This document shows positions 34,201 to 42,419 of a stretch of DNA of 64,000 nucleotides, in pieces (the first letter of the stretch is position 1; each line of letters opens with the position of its first letter). Position numbers and translations under genes: made by a program. This stretch comes from Allofournierella massiliensis (GTDB lineage: Bacteria > Bacillota > Clostridia > Oscillospirales > Ruminococcaceae), in NCBI RefSeq assembly GCF_004345265.1, contig NZ_SLUM01000017.1, positions 1 to 64,000 on the forward strand. Direction: 5' to 3'. Below the pieces are notes generated by a model. The model did no database searches, had not been told where the DNA came from, and saw only the letters and a list, made by a program, of their open reading frames with translations.

Positions 34201-34376
34201 ACAGTACCGAAATGTTCGTGCGGTCTCTGTTCCCTGATAAGTTCCGCGATATTGTGACCCAGTGTTTCCTTGATAACAACGACTCCTTTGCAAAATTGTT
34301 TAACGACCCGGATTTCTATCAGAAGGTTCAGGAAGCAATGGCCCAGGAATTGTACAAGGCATTGAGAAAAGAATAA
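31272..34376 (+). CDS. hsdR: Type I restriction endonuclease motor subunit
   Basis: A 1034-residue HsdR. An N-terminal nuclease has E162-L-K164 (VVALELKNQ) preceded by the conserved Asp (NTIDMVLSV). The helicase motor has Walker A K328 (AGSGKSNS) and DEAH D431-H434 (IIDEAHQG), then ATP-dependent translocase motifs (FTATPKGQ, ANKYQTGFDEPLL, LSRLNRT) and a helical C-terminus. Start is GTG 31272 after GGGGGTG. It is expressed apart from hsdM/hsdS by the operator-bearing promoter, which could delay restriction until the host is methylated. Confidence 0.93.
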   Translation: MDKSEKRFERDIESFLISPEGGYTQFCGQDAEGNWVHTRQHDVSKCIYMDVLCEFIAKTQPKEWAKYTKYYGASAADKLYHRLETTISNQGLLYVLRNGIEDMGCKLKVCFFKPESNLNPLAIELYEANILGCARQFRYTTANTNTIDMVLSVNGIPVVALELKNQLTGQDYVCAINQFKHDRSSKEFAFRLNHRFLVYFAVDLYEAWMTTRLADGGTRFLPFNQGSNGAGVTGGAGNPQNPNGYATSYLWEEVLQRDSLLDLIHRFISFVKEKEEVVKNGVTKTVTKEKMIFPRYHQYDVVRKIMADVRENGVGTNYLIQHSAGSGKSNSIAWIAYRLASVHDVENNGLFDSVIVVTNRVVLDSQLQDTINSFEHQVGLVEAIDDKKNSRSLAEAINDKKRIIICTIQKFLFAKKDMEKFRGRKFAIIIDEAHQGQNGESAKSLRRSLIDIGVAIKEYAEEAGIEEEEVDLTDEYINAVIGQGRHDNQSFFAFTATPKGQTLESFGTVVGMTPEGEPIKAPFHVYSMRQAIEEGYILDVLANYTTVKEAFRLIRVSEDNPELIEGQASRALFKYYKQHGYTIAQKTEMIMTNFLENCRYQIGGKGKAMVVADSRANAVRYYLAIKKYLADHADQCVGCDVMVAFSGEVTLDDYPSEKPFTEATMNLDENGKYITTDKKFRKAFHSSQYNILVVANKYQTGFDEPLLHTMYVDKKLRDVTAVQTLSRLNRTAFGKNSTFVLDFENTEEDIKGAFLPYYETTTLEGSTDLNQVYDLRNKIRDFMLYNFDDVETFNKFMATQAGKDQDAAALGRLAGMFRPVIARYMDLSEDDRYSVRDYVRKFNKAYAFVTQLVRLHDRDLFNEYQYTLHLVRLLPRSGGDEFVDIEDKIKLEYASLTETFRGAIVLDEKPPVFVPGGSTAPKVPNKKKDTLQSIIDKVNERFSGNFTDADRVIIEGIYQMFMKDSEVKKFRKYAKDNSTEMFVRSLFPDKFRDIVTQCFLDNNDSFAKLFNDPDFYQKVQEAMAQELYKALRKE

Positions 34377-34463
34377 CACGATGTATTTTTTACTTGCATC
34401 ATTGCCTGCTGTTGAAGCCAGGATATAAAGCAAAATTTTAGAGCAAAGAATGGGGGTATGGAT

Positions 34464-37400
34464 ATGCAGATACTTCAATTAGATGAGTTTTTAAGGTCAA
34501 TAAAACAAAATATAGATACTCCACATTCTTTGCTACTCGGTGCAGGTGCATCTATTGAGTCGGGAATCCCATCGGCAGCAGACTGCATTTGGGATTGGAA
34601 ACGTGAAATCTATTTATCGCAAAACCCAGGTGCAATTGGAAACTTTGACAATTCCAAGTCTGAGGGTGTCCGCAGAGTTATTCAGCGGTGGATCGATTCA
34701 CAAAATATATACCCGGCAGAGAATAGCGCAGAGGAGTACTCGTATTTTGCGGAAAAGGCATACCCAATAGCGGATGATCGCCGAAAATACTTTCAGCACT
34801 TGGTGTCAAACCATGATCCAAGCTTGGGATATCATCTGATTTCTTTGCTCGCGTTAGAAAATATAATAAAAAGTGTGTGGACAACAAATTTTGATGGTAT
34901 GACACTGAAGTGTGCACATCAATACAGCCCGCTCGTTCCCATAGAAATAACCGCAGAAACCTCGGGCAGGATATACCGTGGAGATGTTGACAAGGAGCTC
35001 CTATGCATCGCTTTACATGGTGACTATAAATATGGGGCGCTAAAAAATACAGAGAAAGAACTTGATTCGCAAGACGGTGAACTGGTAAAGGCATTGCTGC
35101 ATGAACTGACCAACCGAGATTTAATTGTTATGGGATACAGCGGGCGAGACCAGTCACTTATGAATGCTTTGCAGCAAGTTTATTCGACGAAAGGTGCGGG
35201 CAAACTTTTTTGGTGTGGTTACGGAACGAGGGTTTCATCAGAAGTTAAAGCGTTGGTTGAGATGGCCAACAAAAATGGCAGAGCCGCTTTCTATATTCCA
35301 ACTGAAGGCTTTGACAGTACAATGTATGCAATCGCCCGCCACTGCATGAGTGAAAATAGAGAGTTTTTGGGGAAAGTGGACGATATCAAAAAGAAGCTGT
35401 CTATTACACTTGAGCCACAGCATAGTGGGTTCCTGCAACCTAATCTAACTATAAACAAAGTGGTAAGCACCAATGCGTTCCCAATCGCATTCCCAAATCA
35501 GTGCTACCAGTTTGAGGTTTTGCTTGCTCCTGGCGAAAAACAGTGGGATTTTTGCAAAATGCTGGGTAGAGATGATGTTATGGCTGTGCCCTACAAGAAT
35601 CTTGTGTATGCGTGGGGGTCGAAATCCGTCATCGAGGAAGCATGCAAAGGCAAGCTAAAAACCAATATTGAGTTATGCCCGTTAAGCAGAGCGACAATCG
35701 CTGGAAATGGTACATTTCGGGAGTTATTGCTCAAAACACTTGTTCACATTCTTGCCGCAAGCCATGGTCTGGGACATTCAAAGGACAAAATCTGGGATAC
35801 AAAAGAAGTGTTGAAGTACCGTGTTGGAGCCAAAACTGTTACAGCATATTCTGGAGTTCGGCTTGCGTTGTTATTTGATAACAAATACAGTTATCTCACA
35901 CTTGTTCCGAGTTTCATGTACGCTGATGACGCAGTACTAACCAGGGAAGAAAAAAAGCAATTTGCGGACTGGTTCAATGCGAAAGTCAATAATGGTCGGC
36001 CAAACCAAAACGCAAATGAGCACATTAGAAAATGGGTCAGAAAAGTAATCGGCAACAAAAGGTTTTCAGCCAATTATCCTTTAGGGAGTACAACGAACTT
36101 TACATTTTCGGTTGTAAATAGCAGCGCGTTGGTTGGCGTGAACTTCGGAAAACAAGCTTCTATACAATTGCCCGATACCATTTCGCCCAAACGGATTATT
36201 TTTTCTGGAATAGAATATCGAGATCCAACACTTCGATTCTGCGGCACATCTATGCGCGGTGTGGCTGAAGATTTCCATCCAATGCGCGGGTTGATTTCGA
36301 ATGCCCCTGTAGATTATGCCATGAATAGCGGCGTATTACATTCTGCAATCTCGGTAGGGGTTGTTTGTCCAGATGAGCATAACCAAAAGTTTGCTCAGTT
36401 CATTTCCGGTTTGAATCGCCAGTCGCAAGCGAAGCACAATACTGATTATCTAATTTCCTTCCCAGGTTTCTATCAGGCCTTCAAGACAGGTCTTGATTTA
36501 CCGGATCCCAACAGCAGCAAGTGGAAGCAAATTACCGCTTCAAGTGAGTGGGATGTCCATAAAGCCGCTGTTGAGTTTGGTGATTCAATAATTAGAAAAA
36601 TTGACCAGCTTAGCGCAAACTCTATTGATGTTATACTGATTTACATTCCCAAGGAGTACGAAGTATTCACATCATATACCGATGGAACGGTAAATTATGA
36701 TTTACATGATTACATTAAAGCTTACGCTGCGCAAAAACAGGTAGCAACACAATTTGTTCGAGAAAAAACGATCGAGAGCGATCTGCATTGCCAAATTATG
36801 TGGGCTCTTTCTTTGGCGCTGTATGTAAAGTCCGGGCGGACTCCTTGGGTGGTGAACGGAATACAGCCAGATACGGCTTTTGCTGGAATTGGATACAGTG
36901 TTATGAATGGACCGTCGGAAAGCAATGTGGTTGTTGGTTGTAGCCATATATACTCTTCTGATGGTCGTGGAATGAAGTACAAGCTTTCCAAAATTCAAGA
37001 TTATTCGTTCGACAGAAAGAAAAATCCGTATTTATCCGAAGAAGAAGCATATAGGATCGGTCTCAATATCAAAGAATTGTTCTACAAATCTTTTTCTGAA
37101 CTACCGAAGCGGGTCGTTATTCACAAACGTACACCTTTCCGAAAAGAGGAAGTCAAAGGATTGGTGGAAAGCCTGTCATCTGCGGGAGTTAAGAATATAG
37201 AGCTTCTTGAGATAACATACGAGGATAACCTGAAATGCTTTGCGTTAAATGAGCGTTGCACGCAGGTGGACGGATATCCTGTGCGCCGAGGGATGTGCTT
37301 CCCAATTGACAAAAACACCATGTATCTTTTTACCCATGGAATTGCACCATCTGTAATTTCTCCGAACAGGAGATATTTCCAGGGCGGTAAAAGTGTCCCG

Positions 37401-37610
37401 CTACCACTAAAAGTGGTTAAACACTATGGTTCTGGGGATATGGCACAGATTGCGACGGAAATTCTTGGATTGTCGAAAATGAACTGGAACAGTTTTGGAC
37501 TGTATTCAAAACTGCCCTGTACGATAGAATCTTCGAATGAAATTGCACGAATCGGATGGTTGCTGTCTCAATTTGAGGGAACACTTTACGATTATCGCTA
37601 CTTTATGTGA
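34464..37610 (+). CDS. Single-chain SIR2-APAZ-MID-PIWI short prokaryotic Argonaute
   Basis: A 1048-residue protein. The SIR2 domain (about 1-300) has G26-A-G-A-S, TTNFD, the catalytic HGD His185 and MGYSGRD. An APAZ-like region follows (about 320-620), then MID near 690-790 (IYIPKEYEVF). The PIWI domain (about 795-1048) has DTAFAGIGYS, VVIHKRTPF and the typical end LSKMNWNSFGLYSKLPCTI. The position where active Argonautes have catalytic Asp reads HKRT, so slicing is unlikely. SIR2-APAZ/Argonaute systems use guides to sense invading nucleic acid and then deplete NAD+. ATG 34464 is better spaced from GGGGG than 34458. Gene is A/T-rich and has its own leader after hsdR. Confidence 0.88.
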   Translation: MQILQLDEFLRSIKQNIDTPHSLLLGAGASIESGIPSAADCIWDWKREIYLSQNPGAIGNFDNSKSEGVRRVIQRWIDSQNIYPAENSAEEYSYFAEKAYPIADDRRKYFQHLVSNHDPSLGYHLISLLALENIIKSVWTTNFDGMTLKCAHQYSPLVPIEITAETSGRIYRGDVDKELLCIALHGDYKYGALKNTEKELDSQDGELVKALLHELTNRDLIVMGYSGRDQSLMNALQQVYSTKGAGKLFWCGYGTRVSSEVKALVEMANKNGRAAFYIPTEGFDSTMYAIARHCMSENREFLGKVDDIKKKLSITLEPQHSGFLQPNLTINKVVSTNAFPIAFPNQCYQFEVLLAPGEKQWDFCKMLGRDDVMAVPYKNLVYAWGSKSVIEEACKGKLKTNIELCPLSRATIAGNGTFRELLLKTLVHILAASHGLGHSKDKIWDTKEVLKYRVGAKTVTAYSGVRLALLFDNKYSYLTLVPSFMYADDAVLTREEKKQFADWFNAKVNNGRPNQNANEHIRKWVRKVIGNKRFSANYPLGSTTNFTFSVVNSSALVGVNFGKQASIQLPDTISPKRIIFSGIEYRDPTLRFCGTSMRGVAEDFHPMRGLISNAPVDYAMNSGVLHSAISVGVVCPDEHNQKFAQFISGLNRQSQAKHNTDYLISFPGFYQAFKTGLDLPDPNSSKWKQITASSEWDVHKAAVEFGDSIIRKIDQLSANSIDVILIYIPKEYEVFTSYTDGTVNYDLHDYIKAYAAQKQVATQFVREKTIESDLHCQIMWALSLALYVKSGRTPWVVNGIQPDTAFAGIGYSVMNGPSESNVVVGCSHIYSSDGRGMKYKLSKIQDYSFDRKKNPYLSEEEAYRIGLNIKELFYKSFSELPKRVVIHKRTPFRKEEVKGLVESLSSAGVKNIELLEITYEDNLKCFALNERCTQVDGYPVRRGMCFPIDKNTMYLFTHGIAPSVISPNRRYFQGGKSVPLPLKVVKHYGSGDMAQIATEILGLSKMNWNSFGLYSKLPCTIESSNEIARIGWLLSQFEGTLYDYRYFM

Positions 37611-37701
37611 AATCCGATGTAACCAAAGCGGGCGGCAATAAACAGTGATACAAAAATCACCAGAAAAGTGACGGTAAAACCAACGATAACACCATACAAT
37701 C

Positions 37702-37743
37702 AGAAGGAGCTGAGACCACCAAAAGTCTCAGCTCCTTCTTTTG
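37702..37743. terminator. Strong bidirectional terminator
   Basis: AGAAGGAGCTGAGAC and GTCTCAGCTCCTTCT form a 15-bp perfect stem with an 8-base loop, flanked by T-rich sequence. It separates the Argonaute gene from the convergent sigma-like gene. Confidence 0.85.
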
Positions 37744-37749
37744 TAACGC

Positions 37750-38514
37750 CTATTCTTTTCTCTGTGATCCGTTCCGGCTGGCCCAGTGGTTGCGCAGCAG
37801 GCCTTCAATCTCTCTGTCCTTGAATCGGTAGACTACAGGGATGGCAACCGCTGCCGCGATTGCATAACCAACATATTCCAGCCAGGGATACAACGGCAGG
37901 AGTCGCTCCACGATGATCTCGATTCCGAAATAGCACGCAAGCAACCAAAGCAGGACAAAGATGAGAACAACAGGAGAACCGGAACCCTCGCGTTTGGTGA
38001 TTTTGCTCCGCAGATGCTTCAACGCACGGGTGCGGATATCCCGGATATTTCTGGACGAGCACTGCTTGTCCCGTGCGACGGATTCGGTGGACTCGCCGTT
38101 GATGACGGTGCGAAACAGAATCTCCCTCTGCAATTCGGTCAGCTCACGCAGGCCCTCGTCAAGCTCTTTGCGCACATACATGAAGGGGTTTTCATCAGAT
38201 CCCTCCGGCAGATACTTCGCCCGGTCGAACCAGCGCATATCATCATAGATTGCGTTGCGCACTTCCTCCGGAAGAAACGCCTCCGGATTGTAAGAGATGG
38301 GCTGTTTGATATCCACATCTTCCAGAGTGTCCGGCGCAACACGCTTGTGGAAGTTGGCCTCGCTGTAGTAGAGCATATGCTCCAGCTCCTTCCACTCCTC
38401 CGGATGCTCCTTCACCCACTGGTCTGCGGCAGCGGCAGCTTCCGGGTCCATAGAGTGTATCCAGCGCCAGTCGGACTGCAGTTCTTTATAAGATTGGGTA
38501 TCCTTGAAGGACAT
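37750..38514 (-). CDS. Membrane-anchored sigma region 4-like protein
   Basis: A 254-residue protein. Residues about 115-170 match sigma-70 region 4 (LRELTELQREILFRTVINGESTESVARDKQCSSRNIRDIRTRALKHLRSK). Two membrane segments follow (VVLIFVLLWLLACYFGIEI and YVGYAIAAAVAIPVVY). A sigma-like DNA-binding domain fused to membrane helices suggests a membrane-held regulator. It lies convergent to the defence block and ahead of the mobilization genes. ATG 38514 follows GGTGAG. Confidence 0.7.
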   Translation of the reverse strand: MSFKDTQSYKELQSDWRWIHSMDPEAAAAADQWVKEHPEEWKELEHMLYYSEANFHKRVAPDTLEDVDIKQPISYNPEAFLPEEVRNAIYDDMRWFDRAKYLPEGSDENPFMYVRKELDEGLRELTELQREILFRTVINGESTESVARDKQCSSRNIRDIRTRALKHLRSKITKREGSGSPVVLIFVLLWLLACYFGIEIIVERLLPLYPWLEYVGYAIAAAVAIPVVYRFKDREIEGLLRNHWASRNGSQRKE

Positions 38515-38750
38515 GAACTCACCGCCCTTTCTGCGTTCACAAAAAGTTTACAATTTCCGACCTTCCGATTTTGCGATTTTTCTCTAAGTAATAGTAGAAG
38601 GACAATTTCACCCGGGTGGAGTTTCCTTCGGTTCGGTACGGCACGGTTTCCGCGCTGACGAACCCACATGGCCTTTGACAGAGCACCCCCTGAGAGCATG
38701 TGCGCTCTCCGCCATACGGCAATCCGCTCGGAAGGTCATTCCATCTCTGG

Positions 38751-38780
38751 CCGTGCTCCCGGGAGCACGGTCTCTTTTTA
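38751..38780 (+). terminator. Perfect palindrome with T-run
   Basis: CCGTGCTCCC and GGGAGCACGG form a 10-bp perfect palindrome, followed by TCTCTTTTTATT. It reads as a rho-independent terminator on the plus strand although no plus-strand gene precedes it, so it may instead act as an insulator. Confidence 0.6.
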
Positions 38781-38883
38781 TTCTAACACGGAGGAGGCGA
38801 AAAAGATAGCTCACAGATGAAAGCAAAAGACTCAGCTACAAAGCAGAGGAGGGATGCACACCAGTACGACCACAAAACAAAAA

Positions 38884-38912
38884 CCGCCGTGACTGCGGCA
38901 ACAGTCCGGCGG
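38884..38912. other. Inverted repeat, oriT candidate
   Basis: CCGCCG-T-GACTG, loop CGGCAA, CAGTC-CGGCGG: an 11-bp stem with a one-base bulge and no T-run. It lies 135 bases before the first mobilization-module gene. MobP relaxases nick beside such repeats; the nick site is not identifiable by eye. Confidence 0.4.
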
Positions 38913-39046
38913 CTCGGCGCACACACAGGCACGCACAAATCTTCTGACTAAAGTATAGCAAGCAGGCGGCGGAAAAGCAATGAAAATTTTCCGCACGCTC
39001 CCTGTGTGCGCGCCATCGAACTCTACAACAACACAGGAGGTATGAA

Positions 39047-39592
39047 TTGAGTTACAATAAATGGCCCAAGCGTAGCGCAGAGAAAAACTATTTTATGGTG
39101 CCCAACGAGATATTCAGCATTGGTCTGGATTACCGGGAGATCTCCCTCTACGCCTATCTGCTCCGGTGTGAGAACCGTGAAACCTATCAGTGCTATCCCA
39201 GCTACAAAACCATTGGCAAGGCGATTGGCATGAGTGAAAACACGGTAGCCAAGTACGTGCGGCAGTTGGAGGAGAAAGGCCTCATCTACACGGAGCCGAC
39301 CATCATGCAGAGCAAAGATGGAAAACCGCTGAATGGAAATCTACTCTACACCATCCGTCCTATCCCAGGTGTACTCGAAGCGTTCTATGAGCGGCAGTTC
39401 CAGCAGATGGAGGAGGACATCGCCCGTCAGCGGGTAGAGGAACAACTCGCTAAGGCCAGCGCCCAGGGCCGCCAGAACGCCCTGTGTGCGTCTTTCCGGG
39501 AAGAAGCGAGTCCCAGTCCCAACCAGGGGGTTGAAGCCGGACTTGAGCCGTTTTCGGCAGACTTTTGCAGGACGAAAGAAAAAGCAGGATAA
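39047..39592 (+). CDS. Replication-initiator-like HTH protein
   Basis: A 181-residue protein starting at TTG 39047, eight bases after GGAGG. The first ~115 residues (KNYFMVPNEIFSIGLDYREISLYAYLLRCENRETYQCYPSYKTIGKAIGMSENTVAKYVRQLEEKGLI) form the N-terminal winged helix of RepA_N/helix-turn-helix replication proteins. The C-terminus is charged and short, without a catalytic domain. It could be a replication initiator of the excised circle or a transcription regulator of the mobilization genes. Confidence 0.7.
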   Translation: MSYNKWPKRSAEKNYFMVPNEIFSIGLDYREISLYAYLLRCENRETYQCYPSYKTIGKAIGMSENTVAKYVRQLEEKGLIYTEPTIMQSKDGKPLNGNLLYTIRPIPGVLEAFYERQFQQMEEDIARQRVEEQLAKASAQGRQNALCASFREEASPSPNQGVEAGLEPFSADFCRTKEKAG

Positions 39593-39770
39593 AGGCATGG
39601 CGTCGCAAGCGCCGCCACAGCCGCCACTTCTGCCCGCAGTGCGGGCAGTTTCGGGAGTTTGAAGCTGGCGTCTTTGAGAGGCGGAAAAAGCACCGATGGC
39701 GTCAGCTTTCCCCAAAAGCCCCATGTTACAGGGCTTTTCAAGGATGTCTTACAGAGAAATGGAGGAATTT

Positions 39771-40205
39771 ATGAGTACAGAAACCAGAGATCGCATCGCA
39801 GTCAGAATGGACCAGGAAACCAGTCGACGGCTGGAGCAATGGTATCTTGCCGACAACTGCAAAAGCAAAAACGAGTTCATCTTGAAGGCGATGAATTTCT
39901 ATATTGATCACCTGGAAATTAAGGACAACAAATCGCTCTTGCCCATGGCGATCATGTCTGCCATCGACGGTAGGCTGAGCAGACTGGAGGACTATATCGC
40001 CCGCAGAGATTTCACCAGATGCGTAGAGCAGGATATGACGAACGGAATTATTGCGGAGGCGTTCCAGATGGACGAGGATGCCCTGAAGCGCATACGCGCG
40101 CAGAGTGTTCGGAATGTGAAAGCGACCAACGGTCTCATCTCGCTGGAGAAATACGCACGCTCCCGTCAGGAGCAGGACTGGGATGATGACGAATGGCAAG
40201 ACTGA
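39771..40205 (+). CDS. RHH mobilization accessory protein (MobC-like)
   Basis: A 144-residue protein with a ribbon-helix-helix N-terminus (DRIAVRMDQETSRRLEQWYLADNCKSKNEFILKAMNFYIDHLE) and a helical C-terminus. ATG 39771 follows GGAGG. It overlaps the relaxase gene by 13 bases. Such proteins bind oriT and load the relaxase. The link rests on fold and position. Confidence 0.75.
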   Translation: MSTETRDRIAVRMDQETSRRLEQWYLADNCKSKNEFILKAMNFYIDHLEIKDNKSLLPMAIMSAIDGRLSRLEDYIARRDFTRCVEQDMTNGIIAEAFQMDEDALKRIRAQSVRNVKATNGLISLEKYARSRQEQDWDDDEWQD

Positions 40206-42133
40206 TCCTCAAGAGCCCCTATATCAAAAGCACCGGCGGAGCCTCCGGATACCTGCGCTACATCGCAACGCGGGAGCGGGTGGAGCTTATCCCGGATGAC
40301 CGTCCGCCCACACGAAAGCAGGAACAGCTCATCGCCAAGCTGGTCAAGGACTTCCCGGACAGCAAGACGCTCTACGAGTACGAGGACTACCTGACAAAGC
40401 CCACTAAGGTCAGCGCCTCTGCGTTCATCACGCTGGCGCTGGAAGCCAACTGGGATTCCATTCACGAGTCGGAGCAGTACATGAAGTACATCGCGACTCG
40501 TCCTCGTGCCGAGCGCATCGGCACCCACGGCCTGTTCAGTGATGGTGATTCCGTCTCGCTGGAGAAAGCCATGGCAGAGTTAGAGAGCTACACCGGAAAT
40601 GTGTGGACGCACATCATCTCCCTCAAGCGTGAAGATGCTGAGCGGCTCGGCTTCGACAACGCCGCCGCATGGCGAAACCTCATACGTGCCCACCGCAACG
40701 ACATCGCGGCGGCGATGAAGATCCCGCCCCGCGACTTCCGATGGTACGCCGCTTTCCACGACGAGGGCGAGCACCCGCACATCCACATGATGGCCTGGTC
40801 CGCCAAAGCGGGCTACGCCTATCTCTCCAGGGAAGGTATCCGCCAGATCAAGTCCAAGCTGACCAATGATATCTTCCGCAACGAGATGCTGCACCTCTAC
40901 GAACAGAAGTCTGAGTCCAGAGATGAGCTGGTGCGCCAAGCACGGCGGGCCATGCTGGAGCTGGTGCGTGCTATGCAGGACGGCGTGTGCGACCATCCGG
41001 ACGCCGAGCAGCTCATGCTGGAGCTGGCGGTGCAGCTCGGTACAGTCAAGGGCAAAAAGTCCTACGGCTATCTACCAAAGCGGCTGAAGAATCTGGTGGA
41101 TGAGATCGTGGACGAGATGGAACGGCTCCCTGTTGTGAGCAAGTGCTATGACCAGTGGCTGATGCTCCAGGGCAAGGTGGACAGCTACTACCATGACAAA
41201 CCCCAGGAGCACATCCCGCTCTCACAGCAAAAGGAGTTCCGGCAGATCAAGAACGCGGTTATTCAGGAAGCGGAACGCCTGCGGTTAGGTGAGATCACCT
41301 ACGAGGAGAAAGGCCTCAATCAGCAGGACGAGACGGAAGAATACCGAAACTCCTCCTACGACTACTGGACGCTGCGGGATATCATCCGGGACGAGAGCCT
41401 GACTATGGAGGAGCGCAGCAATGCCGTCTCTGAAATGGACAAGCTGGCGGAGAGCGGCGATATGTACGCCCAATACCTGATGGGAAAGCTCTGGCGGGAC
41501 GGGCCTCTGCTGATACCCAACGCGGTTAACGCCCGGTACTGGTTCGAGCAGGCGGCGGAGCAAGGCCATCTGGTGGCGCAGTACTCCCTGGCCAAGCTGT
41601 ACCTCTCCGATGATGTTGAGGTACGGGATATCCGCTTGGGATTGAATTGGCTGTACACTGCCGCGGTCAACGGCAGCCACTACGCCATGTATCGGCTGGC
41701 CAAGGAGTGTCTCAAAGGCGAACTAATCGAAAAGGATACTGAATACGCCATAGAGTGGTTCACCAGGTCGGCAGAAAGAGGAAATCCCTACGCCCAGTAC
41801 ATGCTGGGCAAGCTGTACCTCAACGGAAAGGAAATCCCCTACGATGAGGAACGAGCCATCCACTGGCTGACCCGGTCCGCCGAACAGGACAACCAGTATG
41901 CCCAGTATCTCCTGGACCATCTGGAGGAAAACCGTCCGCCCTCTGCGATGCTGGCAGTGACCCGACTGCTCCATCACATGAGCCGGGTGTTCCAGGACAA
42001 CTCCGTACCTAAGTCCCGCCCCGGAGGTATTCAGATCGACCGGAAGCGGCTAAAGAAGCTGCAGGAAAAGCGCATCGCCCTGGGTCACAAGCCGGATGAC
42101 CACGAACAGCAGTGGCCCGATCTGACCATGTAA
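40193..42133 (+). CDS. MobP-type relaxase with Sel1 repeats
   Basis: A 646-residue relaxase. The N-terminal ~320 residues carry the three-His metal site H194-P-H196-I-H198 (DEGEHPHIHMMAW) and an early Tyr-rich stretch (SPYIKSTGGASGYLRYIATRERVE), as in MobP3 enzymes. From about residue 430 there are three to four Sel1-like repeats (AQYLMGKLWRDG, ARYWFEQAAEQGHLVAQYSLAKLY, AIEWFTRSAERGNPYAQYMLGKLYLNG). It should nick oriT and lead the strand into the recipient through a helper's secretion system, as no transfer channel genes are visible. Confidence 0.85.
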   Translation: MARLILKSPYIKSTGGASGYLRYIATRERVELIPDDRPPTRKQEQLIAKLVKDFPDSKTLYEYEDYLTKPTKVSASAFITLALEANWDSIHESEQYMKYIATRPRAERIGTHGLFSDGDSVSLEKAMAELESYTGNVWTHIISLKREDAERLGFDNAAAWRNLIRAHRNDIAAAMKIPPRDFRWYAAFHDEGEHPHIHMMAWSAKAGYAYLSREGIRQIKSKLTNDIFRNEMLHLYEQKSESRDELVRQARRAMLELVRAMQDGVCDHPDAEQLMLELAVQLGTVKGKKSYGYLPKRLKNLVDEIVDEMERLPVVSKCYDQWLMLQGKVDSYYHDKPQEHIPLSQQKEFRQIKNAVIQEAERLRLGEITYEEKGLNQQDETEEYRNSSYDYWTLRDIIRDESLTMEERSNAVSEMDKLAESGDMYAQYLMGKLWRDGPLLIPNAVNARYWFEQAAEQGHLVAQYSLAKLYLSDDVEVRDIRLGLNWLYTAAVNGSHYAMYRLAKECLKGELIEKDTEYAIEWFTRSAERGNPYAQYMLGKLYLNGKEIPYDEERAIHWLTRSAEQDNQYAQYLLDHLEENRPPSAMLAVTRLLHHMSRVFQDNSVPKSRPGGIQIDRKRLKKLQEKRIALGHKPDDHEQQWPDLTM

Positions 42134-42135
42134 GA

Positions 42136-42168
42136 GGCGCAGAAACTGCGCCGCAAAACAAAGAAAAA
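42136..42168 (+). repeat. Hairpin and degenerate third copy of the 34-bp repeat
   Basis: GGCGCAG-AAA-CTGCGCC is a 7-bp perfect hairpin just after the relaxase stop. The stretch from 42138 aligns with the repeats at 15737 and 18479 with a few single-base gaps (CTGCGCCGCA, AAACAA, GAAA). Confidence 0.55.
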
Positions 42169-42200
42169 ATCCTTCCGCCCGGAAGGTAGAAAGGAACTGA

Positions 42201-42419
42201 ATGAGAAAATCCAAATACAACTCTTTTGACGAACTCCCTCTGATGCTGACCGTGGAGGATGTGTCCCATGTGCTGGGAATCGGCCTGGCCCACGCCTACG
42301 AGGTGGCTCACCGCAGGGATTTTCCCACCATCACTCTGGGCAGCCGCATCATCGTTCCCCGTGATAAATTCATGGAATGGATCGACGAACAGGCTGCGAA
42401 AAAATCTGAAATATTGTGA
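42201..42419 (+). CDS. xis: Excisionase-like HTH protein
   Basis: A 72-residue protein of the excisionase/MerR-like HTH_17 family (LMLTVEDVSHVLGIGLAHAYEVAHRRDFPTITLGSRIIVPRDKFMEWID). It sits directly upstream of the integrase gene, the usual place for Xis in Tn916-like elements. GAAAGGA precedes the ATG. It should bend DNA at the element ends and favour excision. Confidence 0.85.
   Translation: MRKSKYNSFDELPLMLTVEDVSHVLGIGLAHAYEVAHRRDFPTITLGSRIIVPRDKFMEWIDEQAAKKSEIL

Larger units (their letters stand above)
38515..39046. other. Intergenic region with inverted repeats, candidate oriT region
   Basis: No gene supported. It holds a GAGAGC/GCTCTC hairpin near 38692-38709, the CCGTGCTC palindrome at 38751 and the 29-base inverted repeat at 38884. 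It is the only sizeable non-coding stretch next to the replication and relaxase genes, which is where a transfer origin would be expected. Confidence 0.4.

Noticed and set aside
32928-34478. A 516-codon minus-strand open frame
   Set aside because: It is antisense to hsdR and shows no family resemblance.
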